Both the position numbers and the translations under genes were made by a program. Positions 17,112-25,290 of a DNA stretch of 64,000 nucleotides are shown in pieces. Source of the DNA: Vreelandella sedimenti (GTDB lineage Bacteria > Pseudomonadota > Gammaproteobacteria > Pseudomonadales > Halomonadaceae); assembly GCF_013416325.1 (NCBI RefSeq), contig NZ_JACCGK010000012.1, forward strand, positions 1-64,000, written 5' to 3'. Every line of letters begins with the position of its first letter. Position 1 is the first letter of the stretch. Below the pieces are notes generated by a model, which had not been told where the DNA came from, did not search any database, and saw only the letters and a list, made by a program, of their open reading frames with translations.

Positions 17112-18095
17112 ATGAAGATAGGATTTTCGTCTTTTACACTGATTAATCAGCGCCAAGATAAGCCGCAGTTTTTAACGCCTACCCGCATCGTCCCCCAAAA
17201 GAGCGAGCCTGCTGAAGACGACCCGTTCACAAAGCGGCTTAAAAAGCAGCAGGAAGCGTTGGAGAGCTTGGCGTCGCTACCTACGCCAAAGGAAGCCTCC
17301 CAGCAGCAGGCCAGCGATAAAGTGGGCTTCCTGCGCCAGCGGATTGAAATGCTGAAAGCCATGATGGCCTTCGCCTCTCCTGAACAGCTTAAAAACATGG
17401 CCAAGGAGCTCAAGAGCATCGCTCGTGAGCTTGCCGGTGCGGCTAAGCTGTTGAACAACCAAGGTGGCGGTGGTGCTGGCATGACCGCGATCCCGTCCGT
17501 GGTTCCAACAGCAGTTGCAACGACCGCAGTTCCTACGACAGCAGCTCAACCGGCTGTCGCCCAAACCAGTGAGGCCGAATTAGCCGGGCCCCAGGCGGGT
17601 GGCGATGAGAGCGCCCAGGCAACGGTTTCCAGTGACGCGCAGCAAGCCGAAGGCAGTGCGCAAACAGCCGAGGAAAACGCTGAGAAAAGTACTGAGGAAA
17701 AAGCTGAGCAAGAGGCCGAGAAAGCAGCGGGCGAGCCTGAAGGTGATGAATCCACCGAGCTTGGCGTATTACCTGGTCTGCCCTACCTCATTCAAAATGA
17801 AGACAATCGCTCAAAATCCAATGGTTCCAGCGCTAGTGAACACGCACTCCGCGGCGTACTGACTGACGCTCAAAAAGCGCTGCGCGAAGCGGTTAACGAA
17901 CTTAAGATTCGGCTGAGAGAAGAAGACAAGGAAGCTCGTAGGGAGCTAAAGAAAGCAGAAGACATAATGGAAAAGACTGATCGAGCGGTTGCAGCATCCA
18001 CTTCTGAGGCCCTCTACTCCTCATTGGGGCAGTTGCTGCCTACCTCGCTAGGTGACGTTGCCGTATCAACGTCCTCTATCAATATAGAGGTTTAG
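17112..18095 (+). CDS. Hypothetical low-complexity, coiled-coil protein
   Basis: I do not recognise this 327-residue protein. It starts at an ATG preceded by GAGGAG. Residues 45-115 form a charged helical, probably coiled-coil region (QRIEMLKAMMAFASPEQLKNM). Residues 120-220 are low-complexity, rich in Ala, Thr, Val, then Glu/Ala/Gln repeats. Residues 240-300 form a second, highly charged helix (LREEDKEARRELKKAED). There is no signal peptide or membrane helix. It stands alone between xseA and a strong terminator. The design resembles surface-adhesion or scaffold-like proteins with a disordered linker, but no function can be assigned. Confidence 0.75.
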   Translation: MKIGFSSFTLINQRQDKPQFLTPTRIVPQKSEPAEDDPFTKRLKKQQEALESLASLPTPKEASQQQASDKVGFLRQRIEMLKAMMAFASPEQLKNMAKELKSIARELAGAAKLLNNQGGGGAGMTAIPSVVPTAVATTAVPTTAAQPAVAQTSEAELAGPQAGGDESAQATVSSDAQQAEGSAQTAEENAEKSTEEKAEQEAEKAAGEPEGDESTELGVLPGLPYLIQNEDNRSKSNGSSASEHALRGVLTDAQKALREAVNELKIRLREEDKEARRELKKAEDIMEKTDRAVAASTSEALYSSLGQLLPTSLGDVAVSTSSINIEV

Positions 18096-18104
18096 CGCTG
18101 ATAG

Positions 18105-18134
18105 AAAAGGCGCTGCTCATCAGCAGCGCCTTTT
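18105..18134 (+). terminator. Rho-independent terminator
   Basis: A perfect 13-bp stem (AAAAGGCGCTGCT / AGCAGCGCCTTTT) with loop CATC sits 10 bases after the stop of the coiled-coil protein. The T-run closes the hairpin on the + strand and the A-run gives the same on the - strand, so it may also serve the small convergent gene. Confidence 0.9.
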
Positions 18135-18168
18135 CTGTATAGATCCAATCTAACCAATATTGCCTCGA

Positions 18169-18312
18169 TTATTTCTTGGAATCACTACCTGACTTTTTAT
18201 CGTCATCTGAATTTGGGTTTACATGATGGGTATCCGGCATCGGATTGGCCTCATCATGATGGTCATCCTGCTCTTTAGGCGCTTTTTTATCTTTCTCGGG
18301 AACTTGAGTCAT
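18169..18312 (-). CDS. Small hydrophilic protein, 47 residues
   Basis: This short open frame starts at an ATG with a strong AAGGAAG ribosome binding site 7 bases upstream and ends in TAA. The product is very polar: Lys/Asp/Glu-rich ends, a His-rich middle (DDHHDEANP, DTHHVNP) and a Lys/Asp/Ser tail. It has no hydrophobic core and is probably intrinsically disordered. The unusual composition, the good start signal and the terminator just downstream make it a likely real gene. The family is unknown to me. It neighbours a group of stress/membrane genes, and a stress-related or metal-binding role is only a guess. Confidence 0.6.
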   Translation of the reverse strand: MTQVPEKDKKAPKEQDDHHDEANPMPDTHHVNPNSDDDKKSGSDSKK

Positions 18313-18660
18313 CGCTTCTTCCTTATCGTATGTGGTCTTGGTTTCTTAAATCCCTTGGCGACACCGCCACTGGGACTCCCTGAATAGCGTGAACATAAGG
18401 GTGGGTGAATGCCTATCACCTGCTCTTAGAGCTGCCTTAACTGTAGCCCTTCTGTTGCTACTTTCAATCCATCACATGGCATAGAAAACCGAAGCCTTGA
18501 AATAAAATCAAATTAAAACAAAAACTTGCAACATAAAACCTTGGCAAACTGACGTATATTAGCAATAGCAATACAGCCAATGGACTGTCGCTATCGACTG
18601 GGTCTTTCTCGATTTTATATGCCCATGAAACAGTGGCCGCACTCAGGCGGCCACTAGGCA
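18313..18660. other. Intergenic stretch
   Basis: These 348 bases hold no supported gene. The part next to 18313 should contain the promoter of the small hydrophilic protein. Bases 18480-18600 are AT-rich without clear structure. A 9-bp stem hairpin lies at 18632-18655. Confidence 0.4.
18632..18655 (-). terminator. Hairpin downstream of the DUF3618 gene
   Basis: AGTGGCCGC / GCGGCCACT with a 6-base loop lies just past the stop codon of the DUF3618 gene. On the minus strand it is followed by GTTTC, a weak T-tract, so it is a probable terminator. Confidence 0.6.
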
Positions 18661-19716
18661 TTACTTGGGCGTGCGGTTAGTGTCCGCCCCCTGGGTGTTA
18701 CCAGAGGGCGTACTCGAACCCGCTAAGCCTGGGCTGTGCCTTTCAGGGCCATTTTGCTCAGCATTGAATCGCTCTGAACCGGGGCGTTCAGCAAAAGGGG
18801 TGGGGTCGCCTGGTAGGCCTGTCGCCCGATTCTGCGGCGCAATGATATTCGCGTCACTGGCGCTCGTTTCATTTGCATTGACACTTGAAGGCTGCGATCC
18901 GCCTTTATACAACTCGGCTTTCTCGTGTATCGCGTGTTGAGCTTTATCTGCCTGCGCTTGCCCAGTTTCAGCCGCTTTATGAAGCACGCGGTCACGATAC
19001 TCGCCCATGTAATCGTCTTCTTTCTTGGTGGCTGGAAAAATACCGCCCAAGGCGGCGCCCAGCGCAAACCCTAGCGCGCCAACCACCAGCGGATGCTCCT
19101 GAATAAAATCGGAAGCTTGGCTCTCTGCACGGCGAGCACGCTGGCCCGTGTTGTGCAGATTGTCGTGAGCGTCATGCTGTAGATGAGACGTGGAATCTCG
19201 CATGTTATCCCCCATGTGGTGCGCCTTATCGCCCCACTGCTGCGCCGTTTGCTTGGCTTTCTGGCCCAGGTGTTGAGCGGAGTCTTTGGCTTTATGGGTC
19301 ATCTCGCTCATACGGCCTTGGCCGTCGCTTGAGTGCTCCGCTCCACCGGCCGTACCTGCATGCATAGCAGCATTCGGATGGGTGCCCTCATGCACGGGAA
19401 TACCCGGTGAGCCATGAGAACCGCTGTACCCATAGCGATGCTGGCCTTGATGAGGCTGACGCTGTGACAACATCATCCAGCCCAACCCTGCAGTGGTAAC
19501 CAGAAATGGCAGTGGGTTCTGCTTAATAGTGGTGCCTAAATTAGCCACGAATTCGTTGGCACCGCCATGGCGAAGATACTCGTAGGACGTATTCAGCAAC
19601 TGCTGTGGAGAAAAGCGCTCTTCGATCTCGTTCAGCGTGGTATCGAGGCGCTCGCGCGACTGATTGATATCCTTTTCAATCTCTTCGGAATTGCGCTGTT
19701 TATCATGATCCGTCAT
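18661..19716 (-). CDS. DUF3618 domain-containing protein
   Basis: The N-terminal 50 residues (EEIEKDINQSRERLDTTLNEIEERFSPQQLL) fit the DUF3618 family of small membrane-associated proteins. (The match spans about residues 11-41.) A weakly hydrophobic stretch follows at 70-85, then a low-complexity amphipathic region with repeated KAKQTAQQWGDKAHHM-like turns, and a hydrophobic Gly/Ala-rich segment (VGALGFALGAALGGIFPA) near 215. The tail is polar and disordered. Its start overlaps the stop of the upstream holin-like gene by 4 bases, so the two are translationally coupled. Such trios with DUF1469 proteins are common in Pseudomonas and Halomonas relatives and are usually linked to stress. Length 351 is long for the family. 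Confidence 0.85.
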   Translation of the reverse strand: MTDHDKQRNSEEIEKDINQSRERLDTTLNEIEERFSPQQLLNTSYEYLRHGGANEFVANLGTTIKQNPLPFLVTTAGLGWMMLSQRQPHQGQHRYGYSGSHGSPGIPVHEGTHPNAAMHAGTAGGAEHSSDGQGRMSEMTHKAKDSAQHLGQKAKQTAQQWGDKAHHMGDNMRDSTSHLQHDAHDNLHNTGQRARRAESQASDFIQEHPLVVGALGFALGAALGGIFPATKKEDDYMGEYRDRVLHKAAETGQAQADKAQHAIHEKAELYKGGSQPSSVNANETSASDANIIAPQNRATGLPGDPTPFAERPGSERFNAEQNGPERHSPGLAGSSTPSGNTQGADTNRTPK

Positions 19717-20150
19717 TTCAACTCCTCCTTGACGTTGTGCTGATGCTTCTGGGCAAATGCCTTGTCACTTTGCAGACTGTTCATCGTGCGATTAGGCATC
19801 AGGTTGCGTGCCTGCAGTTTCTTTTGGCCCGCTTTGAGCATGATGATGCCGACAACCGTCACCACTCCGCCCACAATCAGCGCCGATAGCCAGGGCGTGG
19901 TGTCAGGCGGCAGTATTTCATTGAGCAGAAACACCGCTGCGGCTAGCAGGGTTAAAAAACCGCCTAACAGCACCGCACCGGCAATGGCGATCGAAGCAAT
20001 ACCCGCCATGGCCTGATGGGTTTTCTCTGACATCTCGGTCTTGGCAAGCTCAGCTTCGTTGCGCACCAGCGAGCTAATCTCGTGCATTACCGTTGAGAGT
20101 AGCGATCCAACCGACGAGCCTTGCGACGTAGGTTTGTTTTCCGAATCCAT
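19713..20150 (-). CDS. DUF1469 / holin-superfamily III membrane protein
   Basis: This 145-residue protein is usually annotated as phage holin family or YqjE-like. After an N-terminal amphipathic helix (SLVRNEAELAKTEMSEK) there are two membrane helices (about 48-78 and 87-107), then a basic cytoplasmic tail. Despite the name it is a chromosomal protein with no lysis genes nearby. It lies between a DUF3618 gene (4-base overlap) and an amphipathic membrane-anchored protein 21 bases upstream. In E. coli the yqjCDE operon has a similar make-up and responds to stationary phase. Role in membrane or osmotic stress is inferred. Confidence 0.85.
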   Translation of the reverse strand: MDSENKPTSQGSSVGSLLSTVMHEISSLVRNEAELAKTEMSEKTHQAMAGIASIAIAGAVLLGGFLTLLAAAVFLLNEILPPDTTPWLSALIVGGVVTVVGIIMLKAGQKKLQARNLMPNRTMNSLQSDKAFAQKHQHNVKEELK

Positions 20151-20171
20151 TCTTTGCCTCCCTGCCCCTAG

Positions 20172-20768
20172 TTAGGGCATTCCATTTTCTCGACCCGCTG
20201 AACCTATTGCCCTATTACTCGGAACGGAGCTGCCTGAAAGACTTGATGCCTGGCTAACCGGTGATGCCTGCCCGGCAGGAACGTTTTCCTGCATCGGAAG
20301 GCCCGTAGAGTGCTCATCTGTCGCATTTGTATAACGCTGGTGCGAGTGCTGGCCTGAACTACGCAGGAAACGTGCTGCTAAAAAACCAGCGGCTATTACA
20401 CCACCTATAAACAGCGCGGGTTCGCGGCGACTCAAACTCTGCGCCTCATCACAAACATTGCGAAAGTCTTTATCACGCAAGTTGTGCGAAAAACGTTCGG
20501 TTGTATCAGCAAACTTTCTCGCTTGTTTTGAGAAAAAGGGCTGCTGTTGGTTATCAAACTCATCGGCCATTTTTTGCAGAACGCCGGTTAACTTATGGGA
20601 CTGTTCCGCTGCATTATCCCGCTGCTGGTTAAAATAGCCTTCAGCTTGGTGTTGGGCCGCCTCTCCGACCTCATGTGCGGTATCACGCCCTTGCTGCTTG
20701 AGCGACTCCGTTGAGTGGTTTGGCTGGGCGGGAGCGCCTGGGCTAGGCTGATTTCCTTGATCGATCAT
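20172..20768 (-). CDS. Amphipathic membrane-anchored stress-type protein
   Basis: First gene of the three-gene operon, 198 residues. It begins with a polar, Gln-rich region, followed by a long amphipathic helix (about 30-110). A single short hydrophobic segment (ALFIGGVIAAGFLAARFL, about 117-134) is flanked by Arg residues, and the tail is disordered and Ser-rich. This layout resembles the nutrient-deprivation-induced and YqjD/ElaB-like proteins that associate with ribosomes at the membrane in stationary phase, but I cannot assign a named family with certainty. AAGGAGGAAGTGA upstream of the ATG is a very strong ribosome binding site. Confidence 0.7.
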   Translation of the reverse strand: MIDQGNQPSPGAPAQPNHSTESLKQQGRDTAHEVGEAAQHQAEGYFNQQRDNAAEQSHKLTGVLQKMADEFDNQQQPFFSKQARKFADTTERFSHNLRDKDFRNVCDEAQSLSRREPALFIGGVIAAGFLAARFLRSSGQHSHQRYTNATDEHSTGLPMQENVPAGQASPVSQASSLSGSSVPSNRAIGSAGRENGMP

Positions 20769-21264
20769 CTGTCACTTCCTCCTTGTCGTCTCACTTGTCA
20801 GCATCCGTGGTGAAACAAAATCAACGTCAGCGCACATCCGCAAGGTGTAATTAATCAGAACAATTATGTACTTAAAGAAAATAAGCACTAATACTTAACC
20901 AATTACACCGTTTTATTTAACAGATATGCCACCTACAAAACATAGCGGTCATTATTTTCCTGTCAATTTATAGCCATTTATTTATCTGCAAATATTTATT
21001 TTATTAACTTATGTTATTAAATTAAATATCATCAAATAACATAACTTTTGTTATAGAAACAAACAGCTAAAAAGTTATCGAAAAATATCCCCACTAGCGT
21101 TGGGTTTGCTTGTTTCTACGCCTTTGGTCTACGTTTAGGGGTGACGTACGCCCGAGGAGTGGGTAGGCGTCGGATGGCCCAAAAGTATCCATCCGTCTTG
21201 AACGGTTTTTGTGCCAACGATTTCTGTGCCAGCGATTTCTGTGCCAACAATGGAGTGACCGCAC
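20769..21264. other. Divergent regulatory region of stress genes
   Basis: This 496-base gap has no supported gene. It separates the stress operon (-) from the SDR gene (+). Bases 20850-21090 are very AT-rich. They hold a 10-bp inverted repeat, TTATGTTATT (21009-21018) / AATAACATAA (21035-21044), and directly after it ATAAC-TTTT-GTTAT (21041-21054). A triple 15-base repeat follows at 21206-21250. These look like control sites for the two divergent units. Confidence 0.55.
21206..21250 (+). repeat. Three tandem 15-bp repeats before the SDR gene
   Basis: Three adjacent copies of TTTCTGTGCCAACGA-like units (21206-21220, 21221-21235, 21236-21250) differ at one or two positions each. They end just before the ribosome binding site of the SDR gene, so they belong to its leader. 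Confidence 0.85.
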
Positions 21265-22119
21265 ATGAGTGATCAACACCAACCACCCCAACACCAGGAT
21301 AAGCAGCCTGGTGATGAACACGCCATGCGCCCGGAGCCCGAATACATTCGTGAAAGCTACCGGGGCGCCGATAAGTTACTGGACAAGGTCGCGATTATTA
21401 CCGGTGGCGACAGCGGCATAGGGCGTTCAGTCGCCGTCCACTATGCCCGCGAAGGTGCCGACAGCGTGATCGTACATCTTAAAGAAACCAAAGATGCGGA
21501 AGAGACCAAACGGCTGGTAGAAGCCGAAGGTCGCCGCTGCTTGGTTTTGAAAGGCGATGTGGCAGCGCCAGCGTTTTGCCGTGAGATCGTTAAGCGCACC
21601 CTCGACCACTTCGGCAAGATCAATATCGTCATCAATAACGCCGCCGAGCAGTACGACTGGGATGACATTACCGAGATCCCCGATGATCAACTGCTGCGCA
21701 CCTTCCAGACCAATATTTTCAGCCACTTTTATCTGAGCAAATCTGCCCTGCCGCATCTCAGCGAAGGCGACACCATTATTGCCACCTCATCGATCAATGC
21801 CTTTAAGGGCAACGATACGCTGATCGATTACACCGCCACCAAGGGCGCTATTCAGGGGCTGGTGCGTTCGTTGGCGATGTCGCTGATGGATCGTGGCATT
21901 CGCGTGAACGCCGTAGCGCCAGGGCCGGTATGGACCCCGCTGATTCCCGCCAGCTTTGAAGATGAGAAGGTAGCGTCATTCGGCGGCCAAGTGCCCATGA
22001 AACGCGCCGGGCAGCCCAGCGAAATGGGCCCTGCCTATGTCTATTTGGCCAGTGAGGAATCCTCCTACATGAGTGGCCAGACCATGCACCTGAATGGTGG
22101 CGTTATCTTAAATACTTAA
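21265..22119 (+). CDS. SDR family oxidoreductase, general-stress type (YghA/YdaD-like)
   Basis: This is an NAD(P)-dependent short-chain dehydrogenase of 284 residues. The first ~38 residues are a polar extension (Gln/Pro/His-rich) typical of the YghA and Bacillus YdaD stress dehydrogenases. The cofactor motif TGGDSGIGR lies at 46-54, NNAAEQ at 124-129 and the catalytic triad Ser175/176-Tyr189-Lys193 (YTATKGA), followed by the PGPVWTPL loop. The substrate is unknown; relatives are often called glucose or ribitol dehydrogenases without proof. GGAG lies 9 bases before the ATG. It is transcribed divergently from the membrane-stress operon and ends at a clear terminator. Confidence 0.92.
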   Translation: MSDQHQPPQHQDKQPGDEHAMRPEPEYIRESYRGADKLLDKVAIITGGDSGIGRSVAVHYAREGADSVIVHLKETKDAEETKRLVEAEGRRCLVLKGDVAAPAFCREIVKRTLDHFGKINIVINNAAEQYDWDDITEIPDDQLLRTFQTNIFSHFYLSKSALPHLSEGDTIIATSSINAFKGNDTLIDYTATKGAIQGLVRSLAMSLMDRGIRVNAVAPGPVWTPLIPASFEDEKVASFGGQVPMKRAGQPSEMGPAYVYLASEESSYMSGQTMHLNGGVILNT

Positions 22120-22151
22120 GCGTTTCTTATTAAAATATAGCGCGCATTCCC

Positions 22152-22172
22152 AGGGTGGCTTTGAGCCACCCT
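22152..22172 (+). terminator. Rho-independent terminator of the SDR gene
   Basis: The stem AGGGTGGCT / AGCCACCCT with a TTG loop is followed by TTTTG on the + strand, about 30 bases after the stop codon. Confidence 0.85.
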
Positions 22173-22279
22173 TTTGTTAGAACACGGTGCATAAAAGCAC
22201 TGCACCACCACAATATTCCCACTCGGTAATTATCTAAGGATTTATCTGACAGTAACGTTGGGTTAACAAGCCTCGCTTC

Positions 22280-23167
22280 TCACTGCCGCCTGGGGATAGC
22301 CGTCGAATAGGTATTGAGATGCGAGAGGTGCTCATCCGCTTGCTGCAAAGCCTCTAGCGTCTGAGGCCGGTCGAATTCCGCCAATAAACTGCACAGCACT
22401 TCAGAGACGGCTAACGCCGGGGTTAGCGTATGAAAGAAGCTATCGGTTTCCGTGGGGCATAGAATCGTCTGCGCTGACATCCCCACCAGCGGCGACACTT
22501 CACTATCGGTGATGGAAACAATCCCCACCCCCTTATCTTTTGCCAGTTGAGCCAGTTCCAGCGCATCCTTTGCATAAGGCTTGATGGAGATAACGAGCAA
22601 TACATCCTCAGAGGTAGCGCGAATTAGCCCATCTCCACCGGTTCCTCCAGGCCCATCCAGATGAACCGAGCGCTCGCCCAGTAGGGTCATTACGTAATGG
22701 AAATGCCAGGCAACGGCATGGCAGGAACGTAAACCCAGCACGTATACCTTTCTCGCTGACCTTAGCCTAGTGGCGGTGCCTTCCAGCTGCCGCAGCGCAT
22801 CGGGCTCGCACAACTTAGCAAGCTGGGCACTTAGCCCTTGAAGCATATGCGAGGCGGTATCGCTGGCTCCCCTTCCACTGCCTTCATCTACCCGCTGGCG
22901 AACCTTGGCCGCAAAGCCATCGCCCCGCTGACGTAACGCCGCGGCATGCTGCGCCCGAAGTTCGTCGTAGCCTGGCAGCCCCAAGAACTTGGCAAGCCGT
23001 GTCATGGTGGCGGGCTGCACACCCGCTAGGCGCGCCACCTCGCGCATGGACACCAGCGCCACTTCCTCCGGATGCTCAAGCACGTAGCGAGCGGCCTGCT
23101 GCAGCTGCGCAGACATGGCATCGTACTGGGCAATCATCTGCTCTCTCAGTGGATCGCTCGGCTGCAT
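22280..23167 (-). CDS. MurR/RpiR-family transcriptional regulator
   Basis: The 295-residue protein has an N-terminal RpiR-type helix-turn-helix (about 35-70, MREVARLAGVQPATMTRLAKF) and a C-terminal SIS sugar-isomerase-like domain (about 120-255) that normally binds a phosphorylated sugar or a related ligand. It is transcribed divergently from the class III aminotransferase gene, which it probably regulates. The motif VLGLRSCHAVAWHFHYVM marks the subgroup often found beside amino-acid or amine catabolism genes rather than sugar genes. Confidence 0.92.
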   Translation of the reverse strand: MQPSDPLREQMIAQYDAMSAQLQQAARYVLEHPEEVALVSMREVARLAGVQPATMTRLAKFLGLPGYDELRAQHAAALRQRGDGFAAKVRQRVDEGSGRGASDTASHMLQGLSAQLAKLCEPDALRQLEGTATRLRSARKVYVLGLRSCHAVAWHFHYVMTLLGERSVHLDGPGGTGGDGLIRATSEDVLLVISIKPYAKDALELAQLAKDKGVGIVSITDSEVSPLVGMSAQTILCPTETDSFFHTLTPALAVSEVLCSLLAEFDRPQTLEALQQADEHLSHLNTYSTAIPRRQ

Positions 23168-23199
23168 CGTGGTGGGCTCTTTTAGAAGAAATGATCTAC

Positions 23200-23241
23200 A
23201 TGTTTCATACTATATTTTAATGATTTATTTGTTGCAAACAT
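23200..23241. promoter_or_regulatory. Candidate operator between rpiR-type regulator and aminotransferase
   Basis: The AT-rich divergent gap contains ATGTTT (23200-23205) and its complement AAACAT (23236-23241), extended imperfectly as ATGTTTCA / TGCAAACAT. RpiR-family proteins bind such inverted repeats, but spacing and sequence give only weak support. Confidence 0.3.
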
Positions 23242-23307
23242 CTTTACGAGTGTGCCAATCTCACTGTCATATGAATGGCTCACCGTTTGATAATGGGGGA
23301 AAAGTCT

Positions 23308-24633
23308 ATGACGCGTATTCTTCACCGCGGTATCGGGGCGCAGCTACCTCATGCTGCGTCGGCGCAAGGCGTCTATATCACGGATACCACGGGGCGTCGC
23401 TACCTGGATGGATCGGGAGGCGCTGCGGTCACCAGCGTAGGGCACGCCCACCCGGAAGTGCTGGCCGCCATGCGCTCGCAAATCGATAGCCTCTGTTACG
23501 CCCACACCTCATTTTTCACTACCGCTGCCGCCGAAGCACTTGCCGAAAAGCTCGTGGATTTAGCCCCCGCAGGGCTGGATTACGTCTACTTGGTGTCGGG
23601 TGGGTCAGAAGCCGTTGAAGCGGCGCTGAAAATGGCCCGGCAGTACTTTGTAGAGATTAATCAGCCCCAGCGGCGGCATATCATTGCCAGACGCCAGAGC
23701 TACCACGGCAATACCATCGGCGCGTTGGCCACCGGTGGCAATGCCATGCGGCGCCAGCAGTTTCAGCCGATTCTGCCAGAAACCCACCATGTATCGCCCT
23801 GCTATGCGTATCGCGACAAGGGCACCGACGAGACGCCCGAGGCCTACGCGGCACGGCTTGCCGAGGAGCTTGAGGCAAAGATTCTGGAACTTGGCCCTGA
23901 AGAAGTCATGGCCTTCGTTGCCGAACCCGTCGTTGGCGCTACCTTAGGGGCGGTCGCCTCCGAGGCGGATTACTTCAAACGCGTGCGTGCCATTTGCGAT
24001 AAATACGGCGTACTGCTGATCCTCGATGAAGTGATGTGCGGCATGGGAAGAACCGGCACCGTCTTCGCCTGCGAACAAGATGGAGTAGTCCCGGATATCG
24101 TCACGATCGCCAAAGGCTTGGGTGGCGGCTATCAGCCTATCGGCGCGGTGATGCTATCGGCCAACATCTACGCCAGTTTCGCCAATGGATCTGGGCTGTT
24201 TCAGCACGGACATACCTATTTGGGCCATCCTGTGGCCGCCGCGGCCGCCAACAAAGTGGTTGAGATCATCGCACGGCCGGAGACACTGGCAAATGTTAAT
24301 GCCATGGGCATGAGACTGCAGAGCGGTCTTGAAGCGGCGCTCGGTGCATCGCCCCATGTGGGCGATATTCGCGGCAGAGGCTTGTTTCGCGGTATCGAGA
24401 TTGTCGCGGATAGGGAAAGCAAAACGCCTTTCGATCCAGCTAGAAAGATTTACGCCAAGATCAAGCGGCAGGCCATGGCGCGTGGCCTGATCAGCTACCC
24501 GATGGGCGGTACCATTGATGGCATTCACGGCGACCATATCTTGCTGGCACCGCCCTATATCATTGCGCCTGACGAAGTAGACCTGATCATCGAGCGTATT
24601 GCCGAGGCCGTAGACGCTGCCATCGCAGAGTGA
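23308..24633 (+). CDS. Class III (omega-type) aminotransferase
   Basis: This is a pyridoxal-phosphate enzyme of 441 residues. The ATG at 23308, with GGGGGAAA 6 bases upstream, was preferred over an open-frame start 33 bases earlier. Family features are the N-terminal GRRYLDGSGGAAVTSVGHAHP, the YLVSGGSEAVEAALKMAR segment, LILDEVMCGMGRTG, and the Schiff-base lysine in TIAKGLGGGYQPIGA. It transfers an amino group between an amine or omega-amino acid and a keto acid; the substrate is not readable. A carboxymuconolactone-decarboxylase-family gene follows 49 bases downstream and an RpiR regulator lies upstream, so the three probably form one catabolic unit. Confidence 0.93.
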   Translation: MTRILHRGIGAQLPHAASAQGVYITDTTGRRYLDGSGGAAVTSVGHAHPEVLAAMRSQIDSLCYAHTSFFTTAAAEALAEKLVDLAPAGLDYVYLVSGGSEAVEAALKMARQYFVEINQPQRRHIIARRQSYHGNTIGALATGGNAMRRQQFQPILPETHHVSPCYAYRDKGTDETPEAYAARLAEELEAKILELGPEEVMAFVAEPVVGATLGAVASEADYFKRVRAICDKYGVLLILDEVMCGMGRTGTVFACEQDGVVPDIVTIAKGLGGGYQPIGAVMLSANIYASFANGSGLFQHGHTYLGHPVAAAAANKVVEIIARPETLANVNAMGMRLQSGLEAALGASPHVGDIRGRGLFRGIEIVADRESKTPFDPARKIYAKIKRQAMARGLISYPMGGTIDGIHGDHILLAPPYIIAPDEVDLIIERIAEAVDAAIAE

Positions 24634-24682
24634 TGACACACTCAATAACGATTTGAATAACTAGTTTGAAAGGAGATCACCC

Positions 24683-25249
24683 ATGCCCTCTTCTCCCTGC
24701 CCGCCTATTTCCGACACCGACTGGCCTGAGGAGATCGCTGAATTACGCGAAGGCTTTGCTGGCGCACTCAATGTCTATCGCACCATGGCCCATCACCCGG
24801 CCTTGCTCAGAGCGTGGGCGCCCTTGCGCCAACACGTTGTTAATGAGAATGCGTTAGGCCCGGAACTGACCGAAGTGGTGATTTTACGCGCGGGTTTGCG
24901 TATGGGCTCAGCCTACGAGTGGGCCCATCATGTTAGTCGTGCACTCGCCCTGGGATTCTCCGAACAGCGGATCACGGCTATTCGCGGTATTCCCGAAGGC
25001 GTTGACGGTCTTATCGTCAACGCCGTGGATGCGTTATTCGATGAGCGCATGCTGGCCAAGGAGCAGGAAGCAGAACTGGCCGAGGCGATCGGGCGCAAGG
25101 CCGTGATCGACCTGATCGCCATGGTGGGTTTTTATTCGGTATTGGGCTATCTGCTCAAAACCTACGACACACCGATTGACGACACTATTCAACAAGAAGC
25201 GCAAAAGCAACCGGAGCTGTTTTCGCTAATGCCAAGTTCGACAAGTTAA
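24683..25249 (+). CDS. Carboxymuconolactone decarboxylase (AhpD-like) family protein
   Basis: The 188-residue all-helical protein matches the CMD/AhpD-like family: the core helix GPELTEVVILRAGLRMGSAYEWAHHVSRA, in which Glu and the His pair (EWAHH) take the usual active-site positions, but no CxxC redox pair is present. (That segment spans about residues 58-86.) Members act as gamma-carboxymuconolactone decarboxylases or as peroxidase-like proteins; lack of the CxxC argues against an alkylhydroperoxidase role. AAAGGAGAT gives a strong ribosome binding site. It follows the aminotransferase and should share its transcript. Confidence 0.88.
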   Translation: MPSSPCPPISDTDWPEEIAELREGFAGALNVYRTMAHHPALLRAWAPLRQHVVNENALGPELTEVVILRAGLRMGSAYEWAHHVSRALALGFSEQRITAIRGIPEGVDGLIVNAVDALFDERMLAKEQEAELAEAIGRKAVIDLIAMVGFYSVLGYLLKTYDTPIDDTIQQEAQKQPELFSLMPSSTS

Positions 25250-25290
25250 ACCAGGACTGCTAATTAGCCACCCAATTTTCAATACGCGAA

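Noticed and set aside
19713..20150. Holin annotation suggesting a prophage remnant
   Set aside because: The holin-like family name is misleading: no endolysin, spanin, tail or capsid genes are nearby, and the gene sits in a typical chromosomal stress operon with DUF3618.
21094..21321. 75-codon open frame on the minus strand with a hydrophobic start
   Set aside because: It runs through the triple 15-base repeat and into the SDR start region; its Trp-His-Arg-Asn repeats are the antisense of the repeat. No ribosome site.
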